Positions 1 through 8,679 of a DNA stretch of 23,583 nucleotides are shown one piece after another (position 1 is the first letter of the stretch; each line of letters starts with the position of its first letter). The notes under the pieces were generated by a model. The model searched no databases and was not told the origin of the DNA. It was given only the letters and a program-made list of their open reading frames with translations. Source of the stretch: Hofstenia miamia (taxonomy: Eukaryota; Xenacoelomorpha; Acoela; Hofsteniidae); the NCBI GenBank assembly GCA_900660155.1, contig CABFPE010000075.1, forward strand, positions 321,763 through 345,345, in the 5' to 3' direction. The position numbers were made by a program, and so were the translations under genes.

Positions 1-678
1 AGTGATTTCCAAGAAGTAGATGAAGCGTGGTGAGAATTTGAGACGAATCAGTTCAACTAGATGATTGATATTGGATTTGAAGTTTTGAACATCTGTGGAA
101 TGTATGGCATCAATTAGACCAGTATTGAGGATAACAGAATTGACGTGAACTTTCGGATATTGTGAGATCTTTTCAGCAAGAAGCCTAGAGTTGTGACCAG
201 GATAAGAATGGATTGAAGTGGTTTGATTATGTAGAAGATTATGCGAGCGGACATATTTTAGAATGCTGCTTCCAATGATTAGTGATGATGTGCCAGGTTT
301 GATAGATTTCACTTGTCTTCGCGGGAGAGTAGAACGTCGTGCTTCATTAGATTTCTTTCTAGGAGACTTGGGCGGATTTTTGAAAGAGACATAGCGATGT
401 TCAGAAGGAGAATCAAACGTTTGCGTAGAGCATGATGCATTGTTAGAATTAGCTGATTTTGTAGGAGAAGACTGGGTTGAAGCATTAGAGACAGATTTCA
501 ATGAACTTTCGAAAAGGAGTAGGAGAGCTTCAGCGGCATTTTGATGAAGCGGCGTTTTCTTTTTATCTTTGATTAAAGAAAACGCCGCATCGAGGGTAGG
601 CGCGCCAGCGAATAGATTTTCATGTATCGCTTCTGCGAGCGAGAGTGAGACCCGACCGTCTTCGACCGGAACAGACAT
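1..678 (-). CDS. Partial ORF, weakly SGNH-hydrolase-like, runs off the window
   Basis: On the minus strand an uninterrupted frame of 226 codons runs from ATG at 678-676 to the window edge, so the C-terminus is missing. Residues 1 to about 60 are Ala/Leu-rich and probably helical. Residues about 65-120 are Ser/Thr/Lys-rich and look disordered. From about residue 130 there is a strand plus GSS motif (LIIGSSILKYV), then YPGHNSR, then VILNTGLIDA. These resemble blocks I, II and III of the SGNH/GDSL esterase-like domain carried by several invertebrate transposon proteins, but the usual Asp of GDS and the Asn of GxND are not present, so activity is doubtful. The stretch is richer in CpG than the retrotransposons beside it. 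The ATG lies exactly at the break with the truncated LTR, and a stop lies just upstream inside LTR sequence, so the true start may be lost. It could be a host gene or the first ORF of another mobile element. Confidence 0.6.
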   Translation of the reverse strand, partial: MSVPVEDGRVSLSLAEAIHENLFAGAPTLDAAFSLIKDKKKTPLHQNAAEALLLLFESSLKSVSNASTQSSPTKSANSNNASCSTQTFDSPSEHRYVSFKNPPKSPRKKSNEARRSTLPRRQVKSIKPGTSSLIIGSSILKYVRSHNLLHNQTTSIHSYPGHNSRLLAEKISQYPKVHVNSVILNTGLIDAIHSTDVQNFKSNINHLVELIRLKFSPRFIYFLEIT

Positions 679-1235
679 AATACTATTTTAGATCCAAATT
701 AATGACCCATAAATGACCGATAAAGTGACTGTGCATGTATTAAATTATAAATGTAAGTTAGGAAGCTGCTCAAAACTAATATATTTAGAATTGTCAAAAT
801 ATTTCGGTAATGGCTACATGTAGTGTCAAACAAGCAGCTAGTAACAAGTCAGGTTGTGAAGAGATAGAACACTTTTACAAAATAGAGTTTAAGTCGAACC
901 GTGTCATGTCTTGAGTATACACTGAGCTAGGGTAGGGTTCACATAAATTGTATCAATGAGCTGAGGTGTGGCACTCAATGAAACGGAACATTGAAGGAAG
1001 TGGTGAAACTGGATGTGGAGATCAGCTTCGGGCAGATGCCCATTGTCGATCATTGGATAGATTACCGCATGGCTTCATCACCTAAATAGTGAATCGTTAA
1101 TTCTGGTTTATTTTATGTTAATAGAAACAACAGCCAAGCAGTATGTAATAGGTAAATCCCTACCCACAGAAATACGACTAGTGTTATGCAGTAACAGGAG
1201 AGAAACAGTAATAATGTCTGGTAGAGGATGTTACA
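679..1235 (+). repeat. 5' LTR of element 1, missing its 5' half
   Basis: This aligns almost base for base with 11931-12486 and ends in the family's GAGGATGTTACA. Full LTRs in this window start TGTAGCATCATCC or similar. Here the first half, including the TATA box region, is absent and the sequence switches abruptly at 678/679 to the unrelated minus-strand ORF. There is no other gene in this interval. Confidence 0.88.
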
Positions 1236-1251
1236 TGGCGACCATGACAGC
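1236..1251 (+). other. Primer-binding site (PBS)
   Basis: TGGCGACCATGACAG begins immediately after the terminal ACA of the 5' LTR. TGG at this place is complementary to a tRNA 3' CCA end. The TGGCGACC core resembles PBSs attributed to tRNA-Arg in insect gypsy-group elements; the tRNA identity is from memory and uncertain. The leader from 1252 to 1463 has no ORF I can support. Confidence 0.65.
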
Positions 1252-1463
1252 CAAGAACAGCAACTCCTAAGAAGAAACATTCAGTGGAACTACCCGCATA
1301 TGACGATAAGAGCTACAAGTGAAAGTGAAAACAAGCAACAGACAGCTACATGGAAAAGCAACTAGTTAATAGAGAGAATTACCTGAAACCAAACTGAAAC
1401 ACTTTAACAGGATCCCAGAATCACGATCAAAAATGGAAGACCACTACAAACCAAAGAGAAAAA

Positions 1464-3071
1464 ATGACAAAAGGTAAAAGAGGTAGCGCAAAGAAAACTG
1501 CAATCAAGGCAGTGACTCCTAGAACAATACAATCATCACCATACTTTGGTGAAAACTCAGCCACAGACATGGAATTGCAATCCCTCAGTTAACCCCAAGA
1601 AACAAACCCCCCAGATACAAACCCACCAGACATAATGGATATGCTAAGGAAGAGCCAGGAAAATGAGGCACACCTAAAACATGAAATAGAACAGTTAACC
1701 AAGAAAGTCAAAGAAATGGAATGACAAAATGAAATGATACTGAGTGAAATCAGATTAAACATGGAGATGTGGCTAGATGAACAAACCCAATTATTCCAAA
1801 ACGAGATCAAAACCCTCACCCACCAATTATCAGAGTCCAATAGAAGGTTTTTAGAACAAAACCAACAATGGCAAGAGAGAAATCAAGAACTGGAAAAAAC
1901 AAACAGGCAACTAATTGAGGATAATGATCTACAGGCAGGAGAACTAGAACAGCTGAAAGACAAATTAAGACTATTACATCTGACAGAAGAGGAAAATAGG
2001 AACAGCATGCGAACCCATGAAATTGAATTCCACTCCAGAAAAGAAAGTGAGCTGCAGGCACTGAATATACGAGGTGACATACGAGGAATCAGACTTTGAG
2101 AGACAGAAATTTATTAATGAAATTACAAAAGCAGTGACTACACAGCTGCAAGAGGGAGATGCCATTAAAAACCACAGGAAACCTAAATATGAAGATTCAA
2201 TCCTACCACAATTAACAACCAGCAATACAATACCTTGCAAGGCAACCCTACCCAAGTTTAATAGAAGGGTAGATGGTTATAATCCAACATTCGCAGAATG
2301 GCTACAAATGTTTGAACTAACAATGGCAGAGTGAAAAGTGAGCCAACAGGCAGCAGTGGCGAGACTCCCATTATACTTAACAGGGGCAGCTTCTCAACAC
2401 TACTTACTTCTAGACGCAGAAACAAAAAGAAACTACCCATTACTGATTGGAGATTTTATGAACTACTATGAAAATGAAAGCTTTAAAAAACAATACCGAA
2501 TCATTCTAAACGTGACAAAGATGAGAAAAACAGATGACATTAGAAACTATATGCAACAAGTTGAATGATTGTTAATGCTTAGTTCAAGAGAAAACAGATA
2601 TACTAAATATGATTTGCTCTTGCACATTTGCAAGGGATGCCTGAAGGCATGAGAACACAGTTCGAGATCAAATACAATGTTGACAATAAGCTGGAAAGAA
2701 TGATTAGAAAGGTGGTCGACATACAAGCAACCATTGAGAACAACATGTAGATATACGAAAAGGCCGCATGGCATAGAGAGGGACCAGCATTGCAGAACAA
2801 CCTCAAACCACGCATTCCAAATAAAACCTACATGGAAACAAAACCAGAGAAAATAATAAAAGTGAAAGGGAAAGATGGGAAGACTAGAAAGGTAAAGGAG
2901 AAAGACGTCAAGTGTTATGGTTGTGGACAGAAAGGACATAAAAAACCAGACTGCTCAAAACAGATAAACGTAATTGGGGACGAAGAAGCTTACTATGACA
3001 AAGAAGATGTACTGCAGACAGAAGATGAAATTGATGAAGTATTGCCAACTGACAAGGAGTTGGAAAACTAA
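1464..3071 (+). pseudogene. gag: gag (coiled coil, capsid, CCHC zinc knuckle), broken
   Basis: Structural polyprotein that would form the retrotransposon particle and package RNA. I place the start at ATG 1464, a basic N-terminus in the same frame as the long following segment; that frame is interrupted by TAA at 1590 and TGA at 1722. From about 1640 to 2000 it is rich in Gln, Glu, Asn and Leu with heptad-like spacing, suggesting a coiled coil. From about 2230 to 2700 it resembles retrotransposon capsid (PKFNRRVDGYNPTFAEWLQM, later VARLPLYLTGAA and GDFMNYY). The nucleocapsid end, 2790-3071, has one perfect knuckle CYGCGQKGHKKPDC (C-x2-C-x4-H-x4-C) at about 2918-2959 and then an acidic tail. 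At least two frameshifts (near 2075 and between 2568 and 2790) and in-frame stops at 2332-2334 and 2566-2568 break it. The gag frame ends at TAA 3069-3071. Confidence 0.85.
3062..3068 (+). promoter_or_regulatory. Candidate -1 frameshift heptamer at the gag/pol junction
   Basis: GGAAAAC lies directly before the gag stop TAA (3069-3071). A shift to the -1 frame here enters a frame that is open into protease. The AAAC half is a good A-site slip. The GGA half is not the ideal homopolymer, so this is only a candidate. The same heptamer followed by TAAG recurs in element 2 at 13007-13013. I did not identify a downstream pseudoknot. Confidence 0.4.
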
Positions 3072-3541
3072 GTAGAGCGCCAACTCATAACAACTGTGCA
3101 TTGATAATGATCCTGACAAACCTCAATACAATAAATACAATAACAATAGCTATTAATGGAGTAATGATGAAAGCAACAATCAACACCAGAGCAGCAATGT
3201 CTATAATCACCAATGAATGCACTACGAAGTTACGATTCAAATGGGAAGATTTGAACAGTTGCAATAAGACACTAATTAATGCATCAGGAGATTATATTGA
3301 CATGAAAGGAATGATAAACGCAGTACAGATGAGAATTGTGAATACAACATTTGAACAATCCTTGGTGGTGGTGCATACACACAATAACCTGTTGCCATAT
3401 GAAGTCATATTAGGCAATGATTTTCTGACAAAAAATGGATGTGTCATCAACTATGCCAACAGAACCATAAAAGTAAGAGAAAAAGAGATGGAGATTGAAG
3501 AAGAACAAGGGAAGCAGAAAACAATTACACTTCAACTGTAA
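3071..3541 (+). pseudogene. Retropepsin-like protease domain, catalytic Asp changed
   Basis: Aspartic protease that would cut the Gag-Pol polyprotein. The frame is open from the gag stop. It shows the retropepsin pattern: strands with INGVMMKATI, then the active-site loop, then ILGNDFL and an inner strand ending INYANRTI. The active-site triplet, normally D-T/S-G, is N-T-R here, with Asn at 3182-3184, so this copy cannot be catalytic. The same position is Asn in element 2 (13128-13130). A TAA at 3539-3541 interrupts the frame, which then continues into the protease-RT linker. Confidence 0.78.
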
Positions 3542-3574
3542 GAAGATATCCACCTACAGCCACACCAATGGAAG

Positions 3575-3990
3575 ATGTACACAATAGAGACGGAGGACAC
3601 TGTAACAGCCAACATAATGCTGTATGACAACAAAGGCATCAACAGCAAACGAGTATCAATGCTGTCTAGCATCTGTACAATAAAACATGGAAAGGGAAGA
3701 ATACCAATCCTTAATGCTACGAACCAGAATGTTGACCTGAAGAGATCCCAAGTAAGAATATATGGGAAATACATCAAGTCTAACATCAGACTCACCTTGA
3801 AGGCAATGGAAGATGACGATGGAGTGAGTAATTTGCATGGTCAATTCAAGGACTTGCAAATGAAAACGGATAGTACTCCACTTGGCCAATTCAAGGGCGA
3901 GTGGGTGAACACCATCAAAGTCGTGAGTACTTCCAAAAGCTGGCTCAAGGGCATTGGGATGAAAGCAGAAGAGGAAGACACATATAGAAC
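3575..3990 (+). pseudogene. Protease-to-RT linker of pol, with FKG-type units
   Basis: This is the same frame as the protease. The first part (MYTIETEDTVTANIMLY...) is a beta-rich stretch I do not recognise, of the kind often found ahead of RT in gypsy elements. From about 3830 it is hydrophilic and carries three short units, GQFKD (TTC at 3845), GQFKG (TTC at 3890) and SWLKG (CTC at 3944). These resemble the units ahead of ORF3 at 7834-8118. Element 2 keeps the same linker at 13290-13500, after a deletion of protease C-terminal sequence. Function is unknown; a spacer or cleavage-site region is an inference. Confidence 0.55.
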
Positions 3991-4680
3991 ACCCGAGATA
4001 AATAATGAAGACTACCCACATCTAGAAGAACTGGAGATCACGCAACTAAGGAAGTTGTTAGAAAAACATAAACGTATATTCAACTATTGAGAAATAAGCA
4101 TAGGGCAGGCAGTGGGCGAGAAGCATAGAATAGTCACAACAACAGACAAATCAATCAAGCTGCCAGTCAGAAGGGTGCCTGAACAGATGAAAGATGAATA
4201 TAATTGCATATAAAATTATCCGGCCAAGTGAGAGCCCATATGCAGCACCAACCATGTTCATAAAACAGGGAGACAAGTATCGCTTATGCATTGATTTTCT
4301 CAAGTTGAATGAAGTGAAGAAAAAGGACTCATATCCCCTATCGTGGATAGAGGACATGCTCTATGAAGCCAGTAAACATAAATACTTTACAACACTAGAT
4401 TTATCTAAAGGCTACTGGCAAGTAAAGATGGAAGAGGATGATATTGAGAAGACAGCATTCATAACCCCATATGGGATATACAAATGGATATATATGGCAT
4501 TCGGACTTTGTAATGCACCAGCAACCTTCCAGAGGTACATTATGAAAGTGTTAAAGAATAAGACACATAGAATGGAGGAAGGCGTCGACGCCTACATAGA
4601 TGACATCATAGTGACGAGTGACACAATCCAAGAACACCTGGAAAAATTAGAAAGAATGTTAACAATTTTGGAAAAGAAGT
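3990..4680 (+). pseudogene. pol: Reverse transcriptase palm and fingers, broken
   Basis: RNA-directed DNA polymerase domain. It begins with the usual gypsy lead-in (LEELEITQLRKLLEKHKRIF) and then GEKHRI. Later motifs are SPYAAPTMFI, YRLCIDFLKLNEV, TTLDLSKGYWQVKM (motif A, catalytic Asp), TAFITPYGIYKW, FGLCNAPATFQRYI (motif B) and YIDDIIVTS (motif C with the paired Asp). The catalytic residues are therefore present. The frame is stopped at TGA 4088-4090. Next to element 2 about 20 bp are missing near 4200-4215, which shifts the frame. Shortly after motif C (about 4672-4684) the sequence jumps to RNase H, so the RT thumb and connection are deleted. Confidence 0.88.
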
Positions 4681-5058
4681 ACCCATTCAGTTTTTTAGTC
4701 ACAAGCTGAGAGCAAGCAACAAAATTACGGTCTACCAAAGTAGAGATGCTTGCATTAATTGAAAGTATCAAAAAATTTCGACATTTCTTCTTCAGTAGAG
4801 AATTTAGGGTACAGACAGACAACAGCGGACTAGCCTGGCTGAAAAAGTTCTCTGGAGATAAGTCCAGAATAGTGTCACAATGGATCAAATAGTTAAATAA
4901 GTTCACATTCACAATCAAGCACAGGAAAGGCACATTACATAACAATGCAGACTTCTGGACATCACTACTGGAATACCAGAGAGATGCAGTAAAAATAGAT
5001 GGAGAGAAAAAACAATTCCAATTTTTGCCACACACTCTGAGTAAGAAGGACTGCCAGA
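4681..5058 (+). pseudogene. RNase H remnant (C-terminal part only)
   Basis: The domain would degrade RNA in RNA:DNA hybrids during reverse transcription. What remains starts at YPFSFLVTS and includes STKVEMLALIESI (helix with the second acidic residue), QTDNSGLAWLKKF (third acidic residue) and HRKGTLHNNADFW. The last matches the gypsy RNase H ending that usually reads GK-x-N-x-x-ADALSR. The N-terminal strand with the first catalytic Asp was lost with the RT thumb. Stops at 4707-4709, at about 4889 and at 5060-5062 interrupt the remainder. Element 2 has an overlapping but larger deletion. Confidence 0.75.
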
Positions 5059-5065
5059 AATAAAC

Positions 5066-6762
5066 GTGGATAAGAAAGGCCAAGCTGTGCTACCAATACT
5101 AATGAGGGAAGAAATATCTGAAAAAGAAATAGTGGACAAACAAAGGGATGACATAATCCTCAGTGAAATCATAAAAAAGATAGAAAAACCTCGGACAACA
5201 CTATCAAAATTAATGGCAGGATACTATGAACACTACAAATTGAAAATCAACAAGAATGGACTACTATATGTCGAAGCCAACAATAACTGGAATGTGATAC
5301 CCAACTACTTCAAAAGAGAGTTGATAAGGAAAATACATGAGAAAGGCCACCTAGGAATCACACAGACGGAGAAGACCTTCAATACAAGGTTCATAACAAC
5401 AGCTGTGAGGAAAGTCACCAAGGATATTATAAATAAGTGCATGATGTGCCTCCTTAACAACAAACAACACTTTCAAATGCAAAGGGCGCCACTAAAGAAA
5501 ATCATTGCAATGCAACTGAATGAAATAGTCCACATAGACCTGGAAATGTTATCGAAGGACGCAGAAGGCTACCAATATCTACTGGTGATGGTAGACAATT
5601 TTACAAAATATGCAAGAATTGTCTCAATGAGGAATACCATGGCAGAAACCACAGCAGAACTGGTACTAAAAGAATGGATATTACAACTCGGGCCAGTGGA
5701 AACAATTATAACAGATAAGGGGCCCCAATTGGAGAGTGGACTTTTTCAAGAGATGTCAAAACTCCTGGAAATTGCAAGTGAATGGACAACTGTGTACCAC
5801 CCGCAGGCCAATGGAGCAGTGGAGCAACACAATTGGACACTAATCAAGTTAATTAGAGTAGCAACATCAAGGATAGGGGGAAGCAGATTGAGAGAGGTCA
5901 TCAAAATGATTGAATATTATTACAATACCTCAGTACATACAACAATGGGAGTCTCACCATTCAAGGCAATGTTCAGAAGAGAAGAGGCAACCCCACTTTC
6001 AATGCAATATACTAACTACAGCAGAAAGTTGGACAATGAATATGTAAAACAACTGAAGAACCAAATCACAGGAATTCAAGATACAATGTGCCACAACATA
6101 AAGAAATCAGCAGTGAGACAGCAATGTAATTACAATAAAAAAATTTACAGTCACACACACAAAGTAGGAGATAATGTATACACATTCACACCAATCAAAC
6201 TCACAGACACAAACCAAGTCCAGAAATTGAAAATGGTATGGTCCAGCCCTCACACAATAACACAAACACTACCAAACAATGAATACATGTTAGACAACAA
6301 TAGACTATTACATTTCCAAAACTTGAAGAGAGCACCTGCAGACATTGAGGAGATGAGGATAGATGAGAATGCTGAATTCAAAATATGCAGAATTAATGGC
6401 AATGAAATTTTATATGATATGTATGATTTAGATAGTCTACACAAAGAAGGATTTGATTATTAATATACAGCAGACATTGGAAATGGCAACATGAGCCAGA
6501 GAGTTCTGCCCCAAAGGACAGCAAGAAATAAACCTATATATGACCCTGAAATATGGGATATAAATTTACTAACTGAATTTAGGAAATTAGAGGAAAATGA
6601 TGCACCCACCAATTAAGAAGAGAGTGCGCAGGAATCAACAACCATGAACAGGAGAAGGAGAGTTCGCAGAAGTTCTCAAACCAGATGTCAACTCCAGGGC
6701 AGAAGGGATGAGAACAAGGAACCTACAAATAGACAAGGTAGAGTGAGAAGGCGTCCTAGTAG
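5066..6762 (+). pseudogene. Integrase (HHCC plus D,D35E core) and basic tail
   Basis: Inserts the cDNA into the genome. The frame 5066-6463 is open for 465 codons; its first Met is probably just the first ATG after a break, not a true start. The zinc-binding part is H91-x3-H95-x29-C125-x2-C128. The core triad is D158 (VHIDLEML), D217 (IITDKGPQ) and E253 (NGAVEQHN), giving D-x58-D-x35-E, all intact. The C-terminal region after about residue 300 is well conserved with element 2 (DNEYVKQLK, KKIYSHTHKVGD, LHFQNLKRA). I see no chromodomain. Past TAA 6461-6463 the same frame continues, with another TAA near 6614, into an Arg-rich tail (NRRRRVRRSS, RVRRRPSS) that runs up to the solo LTR. This is the best-preserved gene of element 1. 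Confidence 0.88.
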
Positions 6763-7823
6763 TGTAGCATCATCCACATAAATCCTAAATAAGCTGCAAA
6801 AAACGTCAAGCAGAAGAGATTAAGATTGAAGAGATGATTAAAAAAATATTGTAATCAAATCAATTAGAGTTATTTAAGATTTATTTGTATTATGCAACCA
6901 AGAAACAATATGTGTCAGAAAAGAGATATTTGTATCTGTTGATAAAAATACTTTTTGACTAAATGACGCTTTCATTATTTTCAGCCGCCATCTTGGCAGA
7001 AGTTTAAATTTGAATCAACAGGTACTTCTTTTGGAATTACTATAAATAGATTGAAAACCATTGTAAGAGTTTGATAAAGAATTTTACTTGGAATTCTTAT
7101 TTTGTTTCATATTAATGGTTTGATTATTTAATATGATGTTGAGCTAATCAAGCAGTGTTTAGTAGTTTTCTGGATCCATCACAGGGAACGATTCTAGAGT
7201 CCCTGTGCCAGATCACGAAAGTGCACTTAAGTTAGGTATAGGGGTTTTCTCTTGATTAGCTGACTAGCATTTCATTGTTACATGTACTAAAATAATCAAT
7301 TGCCAGCAAACTGTTGGATGACCAAAACCTAGGAAATATATTAATACTATTTTAGATCCAAATTGATGACCCATAAATGACTGATAAAGAGACTGTACAT
7401 GTACTAAATTATAAATGTAGGTTAGGAAGTTGTTTGAACAAGATATATTTAAATAAGCCAATATATTTTTGGTAATGGCTACATGTAATATTTAACAAAC
7501 AACTAGTAACAAGTCAGGTTGTGAATAGATTGAACACTTTCACAGAATAGAGTTTAAGTTGAATTGTGTTGTGTCTTGAGTAAGCACTGAGCTAAAGGAG
7601 GGCACACATAAGCTGTATTGATTGAGCTTTGAAGTAGCACTCAACCAATGGATGGAATGGTGAAACTGGATGTGGAGATCCGCTTTGGGCAGATGCTCAT
7701 CAAAAGATCACAACAGACATTACCACATGGGTTTGTCACCTAAATAGTGAATGGTTAATTCCAGTCATATAAGTTATTGGAAGCAACAGTCAAGCAGTAT
7801 GTAATAAGTAAAAGGATGTTACA
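6763..7823 (+). mobile_element. Solo LTR (A) inserted between integrase and ORF3
   Basis: It starts TGTAGCATCATCC and ends AAAGGATGTTACA, the family ends. It is flanked by a 4-bp direct repeat GTAG (6759-6762 and 7824-7827). Element 2 shows the uninterrupted sequence with a single GTAG at 17062-17065, which proves an insertion into element 1. It is much more divergent from the element 1 LTRs than those are from each other, so it came from another subfamily. No gene lies inside it. Confidence 0.9.
6984..7048 (+). promoter_or_regulatory. LTR A core promoter: YY1-like site and TATA box
   Basis: GCCGCCATCTTGGC at 6984-6997 matches, on the opposite strand, the CAAGATGGCGGC core bound by YY1-type factors. 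TATAAATA at 7041-7048 is a canonical TATA box about 45 bp downstream. Both are kept at similar spacing in all the LTRs here that retain this region, suggesting the RNA start lies shortly after 7070. Confidence 0.55.
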
Positions 7824-7824
7824 G

Positions 7825-8679
7825 TAGTCCCCAAGTTGATTCAAGGGCGGGGAGACAAATGGACATAAAGCCTCTCCCACCAGAGATCTGCACCACCAAT
7901 TCAAGGGCAGTCAGAAAACTGGTGCACAGCAGCTCAACTTTCCTTCTGAGAGTCCATGACACTGATTCAAGGGAGGTGAGACACTGGGAGTTGCAGAGGA
8001 AGGTGTAAGTGGTGGAAGAACTGTGGAGATGCAAAAGCTATTCAAGGCTGATGCTATCCCCACAGGAACTACAACTGGTCAAGTGCTGATAGGAGTAACT
8101 GTGAGTTGATTCAAGGGTGAATCAGTAGAAACTATCAACACAGATTCACAGCCCATGGACTGTGAACTGAGCACCAGCAAATTACCATTAAGGATGACCC
8201 AGCTACATGCCTCCTCAGAAACCACCTTGGAGAAAACTGTACAATCTAGAGAAAGAGAGAAATTGATGTATAAAATTGATGGAGAAACATTACACCCCTA
8301 CTTTATTGGAACATTGAGAATGCACTACAATGCATTTGCAAAGCTATCCACAGAAACAAAAGCACATATAAGGAAAGTCAAGAAGATCAAAGGGAAAAAT
8401 CTACAGATAGTGCTTGATGCCAACAATAGACCAAAAGTAAATGTAATTATAAATTACCCACAAGAGATGAATGAAACACTGGAGAGACCATATATGCAAA
8501 GCACAGTGCACATTGTATTTGATGAAGACTTCACACTGGAAACAATGCAAGCCATAATGGCATATAAAGACAAAATAGCAGAAATACCAGAAATAAATAT
8601 GGATGAGGAAAACCTCAGAATCATACATGTATTGAAACAAAAGGAATACACAAAAAACCTGGAAAAGAAGATTGATTAA
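7825..8679 (+). pseudogene. ORF3 N-terminal part, unknown function
   Basis: I do not recognise this protein. The frame continues from the FKG units; the longest open piece starts at ATG 8155 and ends at TAA 8677-8679, where element 2 has CAA (GATCAAACATTAAGG). It is hydrophilic and mixed alpha/beta: a basic stretch (HIRKVKKIKGKNLQIVL), then VNVIINYPQEM, TLERPYMQS, and FTLETMQAIMAYKDKI. Element 2 matches at 17425-17607 (ERPYMQSVAH, FTLSTAQNIMAYVDQI), so the frame was under coding selection before decay. No signal peptide, membrane segment or envelope-like Cys pattern is visible. With one base restored at the integrase junction it would continue from pol, so a fused polyprotein is possible; this is an inference. 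Confidence 0.6.
7834..8118 (+). repeat. Five spaced FKG-type units ahead of ORF3
   Basis: In one frame, Phe-Lys-Gly (or Ala) units recur with TTC at 7840, 7900, 7966, 8041 and 8110, that is every 20 to 25 codons. DNA cores read GATTCAAGGG, CAATTCAAGGG or CTATTCAAGG. Three of the five are preceded by TGA, which could be decayed CGA. Element 2 keeps five matching units at 17080, 17140, 17212, 17258 and 17326. The sequence between units is not obviously repeated. Confidence 0.7.

Noticed and set aside
1974..2939. Minus-strand open frames across gag and elsewhere in the elements
   Set aside because: They are hydrophobic antisense shadows of coding sequence on the plus strand, with no motif and no conservation of their own.
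6464..6762. Chromodomain at the integrase C-terminus
   Set aside because: The tail is Arg/Lys-rich without the aromatic cage pattern of chromodomains.
6763..7823. LTR A as the 3' LTR of a gag-pol element ending here
   Set aside because: It has its own GTAG duplication, element 2 shows the empty site, and the 5' LTR matches LTR B far better.
7834..8118. FKG units as a CRISPR array or tandem satellite
   Set aside because: Only a core of about 10 bases repeats, spacing varies from 60 to 75 bp, and the units sit in a coding frame of a eukaryotic element.
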